Positions 56,332 to 64,000 of a stretch of 64,000 bases of DNA are shown here, one piece after another. Under the pieces are notes generated by a model. It did not search any database. It was not told the DNA's origin and saw only the letters and a program-made list of their open reading frames with translations. Both the position numbers and the translations under genes were made by a program. The stretch comes from Colwellia sp. E2M01 (GTDB lineage: Bacteria; Pseudomonadota; Gammaproteobacteria; Enterobacterales; Alteromonadaceae): positions 40,512 to 104,511 of the forward strand of contig NZ_JAHKPR010000076.1 of the NCBI RefSeq assembly GCF_018860585.1, read 5' to 3'. Numbering within the stretch: position 1 is the stretch's first letter; every line of letters starts with the position of its first letter.

Positions 56332-57375
56332 TTAAAAACCTGAAAATTGGTTTTTATCTACAGCTTTTTCCATTGCATCTTTTTTGGTAATCATACCGCG
56401 GTTAACAAGGCCTTGTAAGCATTGATCCATAGTTTGCATACCATGTTGCATACCGGTTTGAATCGCTGAATACATTTGCGCTATTTTATCTTCGCGAATA
56501 AGATTTCGAATAGCCGGTACACCAATCATAATTTCATGAGCCGCTACACGACCACCACCTACTCGTTTAATTAAGGTTTGTGAGATAACTGCACGTAATG
56601 ATTCTGATAACATTGATCGAACCATTGATTTTTCTTCCCCAGGGAATACATCAATAATACGGTCAATAGTTTTAGGTGCAGAAGTTGTATGTAATGTACC
56701 AAAAACTAAATGACCCGTTTCTGCTGCCGTCATAGCTAAACGAATGGTTTCTAAATCACGCATTTCACCAACAAGAATTACATCAGGATCTTCACGTAAT
56801 GCTGAGCGAAGTGCGGCTTCAAAGCTTAGGGTATCGCGATGTACTTCACGTTGGTTAATTAAACACTTTTTATTTTCATGAACAAATTCTATTGGATCTT
56901 CAATGGTTAGAATATGATCGTTTTTATTGTCATTAATATAATCAACCATAGCAGCTAAGGTAGTCGATTTACCCGAACCCGTTGGTCCGGTAACTAACAC
57001 TAAACCACGTGGTGTGTCAGAGATGTCACGGAATATATCAGGACAACCTAAATCATCTAGTGATAAAATTTTACTTGGGATAGTACGAAATACAGCAGCA
57101 GGACCACGATTTTGGTTAAAAGCATTAACACGAAATCGCGCTAAATTAGGCACTTCAAAAGAAAAATCGACTTCTAGTTTCTCTTCATACTCTTTACGCT
57201 GCTTATCATTCATGATGTCATACACTAAAGCATTAACATCTTTGGCATCAAAAGCAGGAATATTAAGTTTACGTACATCACCATCAACACGAATAGCCGG
57301 TGGTACGCCTGTAGATAAATGTAAATCTGATGCTTCATGTTGCACACTAAATGCGAGTAATTCGGTAATGTCCAT
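56332..57375 (-). CDS. pilT: Type IV pilus retraction ATPase PilT
   Basis: 347 residues. Walker A GPTGSGKSTT near 131, EDPIEFVH, Walker B DPDVILVGEMRD, His box TAAETGHLVFGTLHT and the diagnostic AIRNLIRE near 290. First gene of the pilT-pilU pair; divergent from yggS as in many Pseudomonas- and Shewanella-like genomes. Confidence 0.97.
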   Translation of the reverse strand: MDITELLAFSVQHEASDLHLSTGVPPAIRVDGDVRKLNIPAFDAKDVNALVYDIMNDKQRKEYEEKLEVDFSFEVPNLARFRVNAFNQNRGPAAVFRTIPSKILSLDDLGCPDIFRDISDTPRGLVLVTGPTGSGKSTTLAAMVDYINDNKNDHILTIEDPIEFVHENKKCLINQREVHRDTLSFEAALRSALREDPDVILVGEMRDLETIRLAMTAAETGHLVFGTLHTTSAPKTIDRIIDVFPGEEKSMVRSMLSESLRAVISQTLIKRVGGGRVAAHEIMIGVPAIRNLIREDKIAQMYSAIQTGMQHGMQTMDQCLQGLVNRGMITKKDAMEKAVDKNQFSGF

Positions 57376-57580
57376 AAAAGTCTCTTTATTAATTAGTGGG
57401 TGTTTACTTAATAAGTATTTAATATTAGAACGCTGTAATAAATACTCACTAGTTAAGTGTTAATTTCGGTATTAATTTAATTGTTAAACTATTAATAGGC
57501 AAAGCCTAATAGGGTATACTAACCAGAAAATAAGGTAATATAAAACAGTTATCTACCGATTTAATTTAAAATTAGGGTTA

Positions 57581-58318
57581 ATGACAGTTAAAAAATTTAA
57601 CATGATAAATATTAAAAATAATATTGATAAAATTAAAGCTCAAATTCAGCAAGCTTGCCAAGAAAATGTTCGATTAACTGCAGATGCTGGTTCAGCCAAC
57701 ATCCCTTCTCCGGTCACATTGCTTGCGGTAAGTAAAACCAAACCAGCTGAACTCATTGAGCAAGCCCATTTAGCAGGACAAAATGACTTTGGCGAAAATT
57801 ATCTTCAAGAAGCTATAGATAAAATCACACAATTAGCTCATTTACCACAATTAACTTGGCATTTTATCGGGCCTATTCAGTCTAATAAAACCAAACAAAT
57901 TGCCCATAATTTTTCTTGGGTTCACAGTATAGATAGAGAAAGAATAGCGCTAAGGTTAAATCAACATCTTACTGAAGACGGCTCTCACAATACCCCGCTA
58001 AATGTCTGTTTACAAGTCAATATTAGTAACGAAGCGTCTAAATCTGGCGTCGCCATTAAAGATGTTTTCACACTCGCTGAAATAGTTAATAACTGTGATA
58101 AACTAACCTTACGCGGATTAATGGCTGTCCCTGAAAAAAATGCAGATAAAGCTTGTTATCAAGAGATGCAAATATTGTTTGCACAACTTAAAAAAACATA
58201 CCCTAGCGTCGATACACTTTCATTAGGTATGTCGAGTGATTTAGAACAAGCTATCGCCCATGGTTCAACCATGGTTAGAATTGGCACCGCTATTTTTGGC
58301 GAACGAGTAAAAAATTAA
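57581..58318 (+). CDS. yggS: PLP homeostasis protein YggS
   Basis: 245 residues. A PLP-binding TIM barrel without catalytic activity that buffers pyridoxal phosphate. The lysine is in LLAVSKTKP, and QNDFGENYLQEA, WHFIGPIQSNK and LSMGMS-like LSLGMSSDLEQAI motifs follow. First of a rightward run yggS-proC-yggT-DUF4426. A second start lies seven codons downstream. Confidence 0.95.
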   Translation: MTVKKFNMINIKNNIDKIKAQIQQACQENVRLTADAGSANIPSPVTLLAVSKTKPAELIEQAHLAGQNDFGENYLQEAIDKITQLAHLPQLTWHFIGPIQSNKTKQIAHNFSWVHSIDRERIALRLNQHLTEDGSHNTPLNVCLQVNISNEASKSGVAIKDVFTLAEIVNNCDKLTLRGLMAVPEKNADKACYQEMQILFAQLKKTYPSVDTLSLGMSSDLEQAIAHGSTMVRIGTAIFGERVKN

Positions 58319-58343
58319 TTTATAGGAACTTATAGGAATTTAT

Positions 58344-59168
58344 ATGAACAAGATTGCTTTTATTGGCGCAGGTAACATGGCACGCGCAATTATTATTGGT
58401 TTAGTCAACTCAGGCGTTGCGCCAAAAGATATTATGGTCGCTAATCCATCAGAAGGTAAAAGATTACAACTTGAGCAAGAATTCGGCGTACAACAAACAA
58501 ATGATAACCTCAAAGCTAGCGAGTTTGCGAACGTTGTTGTACTTTGTGTTAAACCACACTTTATTGAAGATGTTTGTGCGCAAATAACGCAGGCAATTGA
58601 TATTACAGGCAAGTTATTTATTTCAGTAGCTGCTGGTACTACCGTTGCACAAATACAAGCGGCACTTGCAAACGGCAATACGACTAACTTAGCGCCGGTA
58701 GTACGGGTGATGCCAAATACACCATCTCAACTTGGTTTAGGCATGAGTGGTTTATACGCTTCTCAAGAAGTAACCGCTGAACAAAAGTCTAGTGCTGACA
58801 CATTGATGAGTGCCGTAGGCAAAATTATCTGGCTAGCAACCGAAGCTAAAATTAATGATGTTATTGCGGTGGCAGGCTCTGCACCCGCTTACTATTTCTT
58901 ATTTATGGAAGCGATGGAAAAACACGCAATTACTTTAGGTTTTAGCGCCGAAGAAAGCCGTATGTTAGTTCAACAAACTGCCCTTGGCTCAGCCGAAATG
59001 GTTGTACAAAACAGTGATTTAGAAATAAGCACGTTACGTGGCAATGTTACTTCTAAAGGCGGTACCACTCATGCTGCAATTGAAAAGTTCAAAGAGCAAG
59101 GTATTGATGAAATGGTTAAAAACTCTATGAATGCTGCCATTGCTCGCGCTGAAGAAATGGCGAAGTAG
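58344..59168 (+). CDS. proC: Pyrroline-5-carboxylate reductase
   Basis: Last step of proline synthesis. 274 residues with the NAD(P)H-binding GAGNMARAIIIGL, CVKPHFIED, RVMPNTPSQLGLGMSGL and the C-terminal TLRGNVTSKGGTTHAAI signature. 25 bp after yggS. Confidence 0.96.
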   Translation: MNKIAFIGAGNMARAIIIGLVNSGVAPKDIMVANPSEGKRLQLEQEFGVQQTNDNLKASEFANVVVLCVKPHFIEDVCAQITQAIDITGKLFISVAAGTTVAQIQAALANGNTTNLAPVVRVMPNTPSQLGLGMSGLYASQEVTAEQKSSADTLMSAVGKIIWLATEAKINDVIAVAGSAPAYYFLFMEAMEKHAITLGFSAEESRMLVQQTALGSAEMVVQNSDLEISTLRGNVTSKGGTTHAAIEKFKEQGIDEMVKNSMNAAIARAEEMAK

Positions 59169-59193
59169 TTTTAGGCAATACATTAACGATAAT

Positions 59194-59229
59194 TTTGTAT
59201 ACATTTTATTTTTATAAAATGTATACAAA
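59194..59229. repeat. 16-bp AT-rich hairpin between proC and yggT
   Basis: TTTGTATACATTTTAT and its exact complement around a 4-T loop; each arm contains the palindrome GTATAC. It may end proC transcripts or lower expression of yggT. Confidence 0.7.
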
Positions 59230-59295
59230 TATCACTTAACAAACCTGTTTTAATAAATACTTTAATCATATTGAAGTTTACGTAGAGGAAAAACA

Positions 59296-59841
59296 ATGGA
59301 AGCGATTATTTACTTGCTTAGATTCGTATTCGACGCCTTATTAATGATTTTAATCGTTCGTGTTTGGCTGCAATGGGTAAAAGCTGACTTTTATAACCCA
59401 TTGAGCCAATTTGTGGTAAAAATAAGTAACCCATTAGTTGTGCCTCTTCGCCGCATCATCCCTGGTTTTGGCGGACTTGATATCGCAACTTTGTTACTTG
59501 CGTATACAGTAGCTACTTTGAAATTTGTTTCATTAGCGGCTTTATCAGGGCAAAATCTCGGTGTTTTCGCATTTTACATTGGTTTGTTAGCGTTAATTAA
59601 GCAAGCTGGATTTTTATTGTTTATCATCATGATAATAATGGCAGTAATGAGCTGGGTGGTTCAAGGTTATAACGCAACTTTAATGGTTTTAAGTCAATTA
59701 ACTGAGCCGTTTTTAAATCCTATTCGTAAAATAATTCCTAACATGGGCGGTTTAGACTTATCTATGTTGGTTGCCTTTTTAGCCATGAACGTTATTAATA
59801 TATTATTGTCAAACTCAGTACCTTACTGGGCAGCACTTTAA
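59296..59841 (+). CDS. yggT: YggT family membrane protein
   Basis: 181 residues with two YggT repeats, each a pair of helices ending in P-L-x-x-P-x-R-x-I-I-P-x-x-G-G-L-D (PLVVPLRRIIPGFGGLD and PFLNPIRKIIPNMGGLD). An inner-membrane protein of the CcmK/YggT group linked to cell-division or ion homeostasis, exact role uncertain. GAGGAA precedes the ATG. Confidence 0.94.
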   Translation: MEAIIYLLRFVFDALLMILIVRVWLQWVKADFYNPLSQFVVKISNPLVVPLRRIIPGFGGLDIATLLLAYTVATLKFVSLAALSGQNLGVFAFYIGLLALIKQAGFLLFIIMIIMAVMSWVVQGYNATLMVLSQLTEPFLNPIRKIIPNMGGLDLSMLVAFLAMNVINILLSNSVPYWAAL

Positions 59842-59883
59842 TCAGTAGACCTCTTCAAAGCTTACTCAAGATCGGAGATTTAT

Positions 59884-60330
59884 ATGAAATCATCACTAAT
59901 TAAATTAGTAATGACATTTATTATCAGCATTAGCCTATTTTTTATTGGTCATGCTAGTGCTGAAAACATGAAAAAACTAGGCACAATGAACGTTCATTAT
60001 ATGGCTGTGGCATCAACTTTTTTCACGCCTGAAACCGCTAAAAACTACGGGATAACCCGCAGTAGATATAATGCTTTAGTTAACATATCCGTTTTAGATA
60101 ATAGTCAAACAGGTAAGCCAGCTAAAACCGTTAGTATTATGGGGCAAGCAAAAAACAACTTAGGTCAATTCAAGGCGTTAGAATTTGAAGAAGTTAAAGA
60201 AGGTGAAGCCATTTATTATCTTGCACAAGTTAACTATAACAACGAAGAAACATTACACTTTGATATTATGATTAATGATGGCAAAGAGCAGCAAAGGTTA
60301 AAGTTTTCGAAAATGTTTTATGTTGATTAA
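59884..60330 (+). CDS. DUF4426 periplasmic protein
   Basis: 148 residues with a signal peptide (LVMTFIISISLFFIGHASA). MNVHYMAVASTFFTPETAKNYGI and SRYNALVNISVLD match DUF4426, found between yggT and rdgB in relatives. Function unknown. Confidence 0.88.
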   Translation: MKSSLIKLVMTFIISISLFFIGHASAENMKKLGTMNVHYMAVASTFFTPETAKNYGITRSRYNALVNISVLDNSQTGKPAKTVSIMGQAKNNLGQFKALEFEEVKEGEAIYYLAQVNYNNEETLHFDIMINDGKEQQRLKFSKMFYVD

Positions 60331-60373
60331 CTATCACTAATTAGCAAAAAATAATGATTAAGAAGGACAAATA

Positions 60374-60784
60374 ATGAATCAAGTAAAGGGCTTTATATTA
60401 TCCTTGGTGATTGTAATCATTGTCTTTGTCATTGTAGCTTTTTCGGCTGGAGCATTAGCCGGTTTAGCAGGGGTATGGAAAAAACCAATTATTGGCGGTG
60501 TTGCCGCTTTTGGTGTGGTTATAACTGGTTATATTACAGCACCTAATCATAAACAGTTTGCGGCTGCATTTTGGTTAGTTGCCGGCGCTGTCGCTGCTTG
60601 GATTTTAGCGGGTGATTCCTATTACCCAGAAGATCACCAATACGCTTATCAGCTTACTATCATTCCTTTACTAGCGACTTATGTTAGTGGTGCATTGGCA
60701 TTATTACTCTGTGTTACTTGGCATAGGAAATGGCATAAACAACATGAAAAGCGAATTGATAAAAATGATGCTGCTTTAAAGTAA
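60374..60784 (+). CDS. Unknown membrane protein (136 aa)
   Basis: Four hydrophobic segments and a basic C-terminal tail (WHRKWHKQHEKRIDK). GAAGGA lies 9 nt before the ATG. It sits between DUF4426 and rdgB, where relatives usually have no gene. Not recognised. Confidence 0.65.
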   Translation: MNQVKGFILSLVIVIIVFVIVAFSAGALAGLAGVWKKPIIGGVAAFGVVITGYITAPNHKQFAAAFWLVAGAVAAWILAGDSYYPEDHQYAYQLTIIPLLATYVSGALALLLCVTWHRKWHKQHEKRIDKNDAALK

Positions 60785-60826
60785 AGCTCAACCGCACTAT
60801 TTAAACCTTCGACATTTTTTACACCG

Positions 60827-60850
60827 AAAAAGCGCTTAATGCGCTTTTTT
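60827..60850 (+). terminator. Terminator of the yggS-proC-yggT-DUF4426 run
   Basis: AAAAAGCGC, a 5-nt loop and GCGCTTTTTTT, 42 bp after the 136-residue membrane protein gene. Confidence 0.85.
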
Positions 60851-60956
60851 TATCGCTAATTTTTAGTGTTCAATTCGTTAATAGCGTAGAATACTCAACT
60901 TATAAAATACAGCACTTAAAAATCATTTAAAACGTCATTATTCACAGGAAATACTC

Positions 60957-61556
60957 ATGTCAAGAATTGTCCTCGCCACAGGAAACCAAGGTAAAGTAAA
61001 AGAATTAGCACAATTACTGGCTGAGCAAGCAATTGAAATAATTCCGCAAAGTGAATTTAATGTGCCCGATGTTGCCGAAACCGGTACTACGTTTGTTGAA
61101 AACGCTATAATAAAAGCACGCCATGCCGCAAAAATTACCGGTTTACCTGCCATCGCCGATGACTCTGGCCTTGAGGTTGACGCATTAAATGGTGCTCCAG
61201 GAGTTTATTCCGCACGTTACGCTGCAGATACTGTGACAGGTAAAGTGACTGATGATGACAATACCAACAAATTACTTTCTGCATTAGCAAATACCCCAGA
61301 CGAGTTACGTACTGCTCGTTTTCATTGTGTTTTAGTGTATATGAAACATGAAAACGATCCGACTCCTGTAATTTGTCATGGCGTTTGGGAAGGTTCTATC
61401 TCTCGAGAAAAGCGTGGCGAGCAAGGCTTTGGTTATGATCCTATTTTTTGGCAAGCCGATGTACAGCAATCTTCTGCTGAATTATCTCGTGATGTTAAAA
61501 ATAGCCGTAGTCACCGTGGCCAAGCACTTGCTAAACTCGTAGCAAAACTATCCTAG
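60957..61556 (+). CDS. rdgB: Non-canonical purine NTP pyrophosphatase
   Basis: Hydrolyses dITP, ITP and XTP to keep them out of nucleic acids. 199 residues with VLATGNQGKVKEL, AIADDSGLEVDALNGAPGVYSARYA, EGSISREKRGEQGFGYDPIF and SHRGQAL. CAGGAAA lies 8 nt before the ATG. Confidence 0.97.
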   Translation: MSRIVLATGNQGKVKELAQLLAEQAIEIIPQSEFNVPDVAETGTTFVENAIIKARHAAKITGLPAIADDSGLEVDALNGAPGVYSARYAADTVTGKVTDDDNTNKLLSALANTPDELRTARFHCVLVYMKHENDPTPVICHGVWEGSISREKRGEQGFGYDPIFWQADVQQSSAELSRDVKNSRSHRGQALAKLVAKLS

Positions 61557-61703
61557 CGATTAATTCGGTTACTTATATAATAATTTTACAGATTAGCGCT
61601 ATACATATTAGCGTTATATTAGCGTTTATAAAATAACGTCAAAATCCGTAAAATATATCAGTATGAATGACTTACTAAGCACAAATAATATCGTGAGAAA
61701 ATC

Positions 61704-62861
61704 ATGTTAAAAAACCAACCGCTATCACTTTATATTCATATTCCATGGTGTGTCGAAAAGTGCCCTTATTGTGATTTTAACTCTCATGCGGTGAAAGAAG
61801 CGATCCCAGAAGCAAACTACGTTACCGCATTAATTGCTGATTTAGATGCCGATATAACACGTTTTCAATTGCAAAACCGCCCGTTGCATTCTATTTTCAT
61901 TGGTGGCGGCACGCCAAGTTTATTTTCTGCTGATTCAATCGAAAGTATATTAAGCCAAGTGCTTAGTCGTTTTGAACATAAAAAAGACATAGAAATTACC
62001 TTAGAAGCAAACCCTGGTACCGTTGAAGCGGATAAATTCATTGGTTTTTTCAACGCAGGAGTTAGCCGACTTTCTATTGGCGTACAAAGCTTTGCTTCAG
62101 ATAAATTAATAAAACTAGGTAGAATTCATAATAGTGATCAAGCCAAAACAGCTGCGCAACTAGCAACGATGAGTGGTGTCACTAGCTTTAATTTAGATTT
62201 AATGCATGGCTTGCCTAATCAATCAATTGAGAATGCCCTTGATGATTTAAAAACAGCAATCAGTTTAAATCCTAGTCATATCTCTTGGTATCAATTAACT
62301 ATTGAACCTAATACTATTTTTCACTCTAAACCACCTAAATTACCGGTTGATGATATTTTATGGGAAATCCAAGACCAAGGCGTAAAGTTACTCAATGCTG
62401 CAGGTTACCAACAATATGAGATTTCCGCCTATGCCAAACCGGGTTATCAATGCCAGCACAATCTAAATTATTGGCAATATGGTGATTACTTAGGCATTGG
62501 CTGTGGCGCTCATGGAAAAATCACCCTAAGTGATAGCAATAAAATCATGCGTACTGTCAAAGTAAAGCATCCTAAAGGTTATTTAGATGATGAACGTGAT
62601 TTTTTAGATCAGTTACTTGAAGTAGATGAAACTGATCGCCCCTTTGAATTTATGATGAATCAGTTAAGGCTACACAGCGCTTTTAATACTCAGCAGTTTG
62701 AACAAAGTACAGGGTTGAGCATCAACACCGTAATGCCAATCGTTAAAGCCGCTCAAGCCAAAGAACTATTAACAGTTGAGTCAATAAATAATATAGATTA
62801 TTGGCGAGTAACAAGCACAGGAAAACGCTATTTAAATGATCTGTTGGAGATGTTTTTATGA
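61704..62861 (+). CDS. hemW: Heme chaperone HemW (radical SAM)
   Basis: 385 residues. The radical-SAM cluster motif is PWCVEKCPYCDFNSH (CxxxCxxC with C15, C19, C22). HemW-type FIGGGTPSLF, VSRLSIGVQSF and CQHNLNYWQYGDYLGIGCGAHG follow. It was long annotated as oxygen-independent coproporphyrinogen oxidase, but the HemW group delivers heme. Confidence 0.94.
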   Translation: MLKNQPLSLYIHIPWCVEKCPYCDFNSHAVKEAIPEANYVTALIADLDADITRFQLQNRPLHSIFIGGGTPSLFSADSIESILSQVLSRFEHKKDIEITLEANPGTVEADKFIGFFNAGVSRLSIGVQSFASDKLIKLGRIHNSDQAKTAAQLATMSGVTSFNLDLMHGLPNQSIENALDDLKTAISLNPSHISWYQLTIEPNTIFHSKPPKLPVDDILWEIQDQGVKLLNAAGYQQYEISAYAKPGYQCQHNLNYWQYGDYLGIGCGAHGKITLSDSNKIMRTVKVKHPKGYLDDERDFLDQLLEVDETDRPFEFMMNQLRLHSAFNTQQFEQSTGLSINTVMPIVKAAQAKELLTVESINNIDYWRVTSTGKRYLNDLLEMFL

Positions 62862-63505
62862 TCAAAAAAACAAATTTACCAGCAAGTTCAGTAGTAAATA
62901 TTGAGAAAACACCTGACTTAAACACTGATTTAAACACTCAATTAAACGCTGAGCCTAATTCAGCTAATGAAACACAGGTTAGCGAAGCGCAAGCAAAGCT
63001 TGATTTACAGTTTATGCGACGCGCTTTTGAGTTAGCACAACAAGCTGAACAACATGATGAAATTCCTGTTGGCGCGGTTGTTGTTCACCAAGGCAAAATT
63101 ATCGGCGAAGGCTTTAATCAATCGATCATGCTTAATGATCCCTCAAGTCATGCTGAAATGAATGCGATAAGACAAGCGGGTCAACACCTTAACAACTACC
63201 GCCTGCTTGATTGTACTTTATATGTAACTTTAGAGCCCTGCCCTATGTGTGCTGGTTTATTGGTACATAGTAGAATCGAACGTTTAGTTTATGCCGCCAA
63301 CGATTTAAAAACAGGTGCTGCAGGCAGTGCATTTAACTTAGTTAATAACGAGCAATTAAATCATCAAATTCAAGTTTATGCGCACGTTATGCAAACAGAA
63401 TGCAGTCAACTACTTTCTGCTTTTTTTAAACGCCGTAGACAAGAAAAAAAAGCTACCAAAAAACGTTTACGCGATACAATTAAAAATAGCGGCACAGACC
63501 ACTAG
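62858..63505 (+). CDS. tadA: tRNA-specific adenosine deaminase TadA
   Basis: Converts A34 to inosine in tRNA-Arg. 215 residues; the deaminase core starts near 50 (FMRRAFELAQQAEQHDEIPVGAVVV), with the zinc/catalytic HAEMNAIRQAG and LEPCPMCAGLLVHSRI. A 48-residue N-terminal extension holds DLNTDLNTQLNAEPN-like degenerate repeats, and the C-terminus is basic. The start overlaps the hemW stop by ATGA, so translation is probably coupled. Confidence 0.95.
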   Translation: MIKKTNLPASSVVNIEKTPDLNTDLNTQLNAEPNSANETQVSEAQAKLDLQFMRRAFELAQQAEQHDEIPVGAVVVHQGKIIGEGFNQSIMLNDPSSHAEMNAIRQAGQHLNNYRLLDCTLYVTLEPCPMCAGLLVHSRIERLVYAANDLKTGAAGSAFNLVNNEQLNHQIQVYAHVMQTECSQLLSAFFKRRRQEKKATKKRLRDTIKNSGTDH

Positions 63506-63621
63506 CCCCGTAACAATCCTCAGGTCTATTGATGATATTAACTAAATAAATATACCTTATGAATTAAGATGGTTAATTTGGGATGCTGTGCTAAATTATA
63601 GTTATCCTTTAATTTTTGTAA

Positions 63622-63890
63622 TAATACCAATTTGATTAAATTTCTTCCCAACTCAGAGCTATGCTCGATGTGCAATAACAAGGCGAATTTGTTTAGGTCT
63701 AGTCATTCTAAATCAAATAAATTTAACGATGTTAGTGTGCATCGAACAAGCTCCCAAGGGCGAGTTTAAAAGGCTTATATGCAGTGTTATTAATTTTGAC
63801 AAGGGAACAACCATTCTCTTCAATCAATGCCTTGCCTCTAAGCCTTTTAATTCTCGCTGAGTGGGAAAGAACTTAATCAAATTGGTATTA
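63622..63890. mobile_element. MITE-like element, family B
   Basis: 269 bp with terminal inverted repeats perfect over 18 bp (TAATACCAATTTGATTAA) and imperfect to about 36 bp. Borders are TA, as for Tc1/mariner- or IS630-type targets. No open frame. It fills most of the 462-bp gap between tadA and the next gene. Confidence 0.8.
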
Positions 63891-63967
63891 CTACAATCTA
63901 TAATATTCTTTCTATACCTAGCTAAAGCAAGTTAACTAACTTAAATTAAACAGTGGAGATCAGTTCA

Positions 63968-64000
63968 ATGCAATTATTTAGTCGATTAATTGTTATATTG
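63968..64000 (+). CDS. Start of next gene, probably mltF; cut by window end
   Basis: ATG with GGAG 9 nt upstream, then MQLFSRLIVIL, a typical signal-peptide start. In related genomes tadA is followed by mltF, a membrane-bound lytic transglycosylase, so that is the likely identity; only 11 codons are visible. Confidence 0.4.
   Translation, partial: MQLFSRLIVIL

Overview
The window reads as a stretch of chromosome from a low-GC marine gammaproteobacterium of the Alteromonadales, most like Colwellia or Thalassotalea. This is inference from gene content and order: rppH-ptsP-(TSUP)-lgt-thyA opposite mutH, pilU/pilT opposite yggS-proC-yggT-DUF4426-rdgB-hemW-tadA, truC near DUF3549/DUF3301, a PEP-CTERM protein tail, and AT-rich intergenic DNA. 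No rRNA, tRNA or CRISPR array was recognised.

Layout of the host part. 1-9 kb: end of a PEP-CTERM protein, nudC with an MFS transporter, a GFA-family zinc protein, class I fumarase, pabB, nudL and a coniferyl-aldehyde-type dehydrogenase. 9-16 kb: thyA, lgt, a TSUP permease, ptsP, rppH, mutH. 16-23 kb: YeaD-like mutarotase, patatin/outer-membrane-barrel protein, the periplasmic methionine sulfoxide repair pair msrPQ, a glutaredoxin-like protein, YaiL, PpiC. 23-31 kb: phosphate uptake, with a Pit permease and its DUF47 partner, then pstC-pstA-pstB-phoU behind a good Pho-box match. 32-38.5 kb: a large SLBB polysaccharide-export protein, a POT peptide transporter preceded by a possible poly-glutamine leader ORF, 5-formyl-THF cyclo-ligase, truC. 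49.3-64 kb: DUF3549, DUF3301, a DUF805-like protein, cobQ, a lipoprotein, pilU/pilT, the yggS-tadA run and the first codons of a gene that is probably mltF.

The unusual region is about 38.63-49.31 kb. It looks like an integrated tailless, membrane-containing virus of the corticovirus (PM2) type with a double-jelly-roll capsid. It has a tyrosine integrase and lipoprotein on the + strand at the left. A long leftward operon follows: an RMF-like protein, several tiny proteins, a zinc-ribbon membrane protein, a packaging ATPase, a P2-like major capsid protein, an array of single-TM virion proteins, a spike with a BNR/Asp-box propeller, a peptidoglycan-degrading candidate and a holin candidate. At the right is a control region with a 28-bp palindrome and a small HTH regulator. 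A 16-bp near-identical sequence (15/16) at both ends is a candidate attachment site. No replication initiator was found; a hairpin-rich, gene-free stretch of about 0.8 kb could hold an origin or a structured RNA. Three virus genes are preceded by the identical 12-mer TGTCGGGAGACA, which can fold into a 4-bp hairpin whose GNRA-type loop contains the ribosome-binding site.

Two families of small non-autonomous inverted-repeat elements are present: one at about 31.6 kb and 54.8 kb, where the first is an internally deleted form of the second, and another at 63.6 kb.
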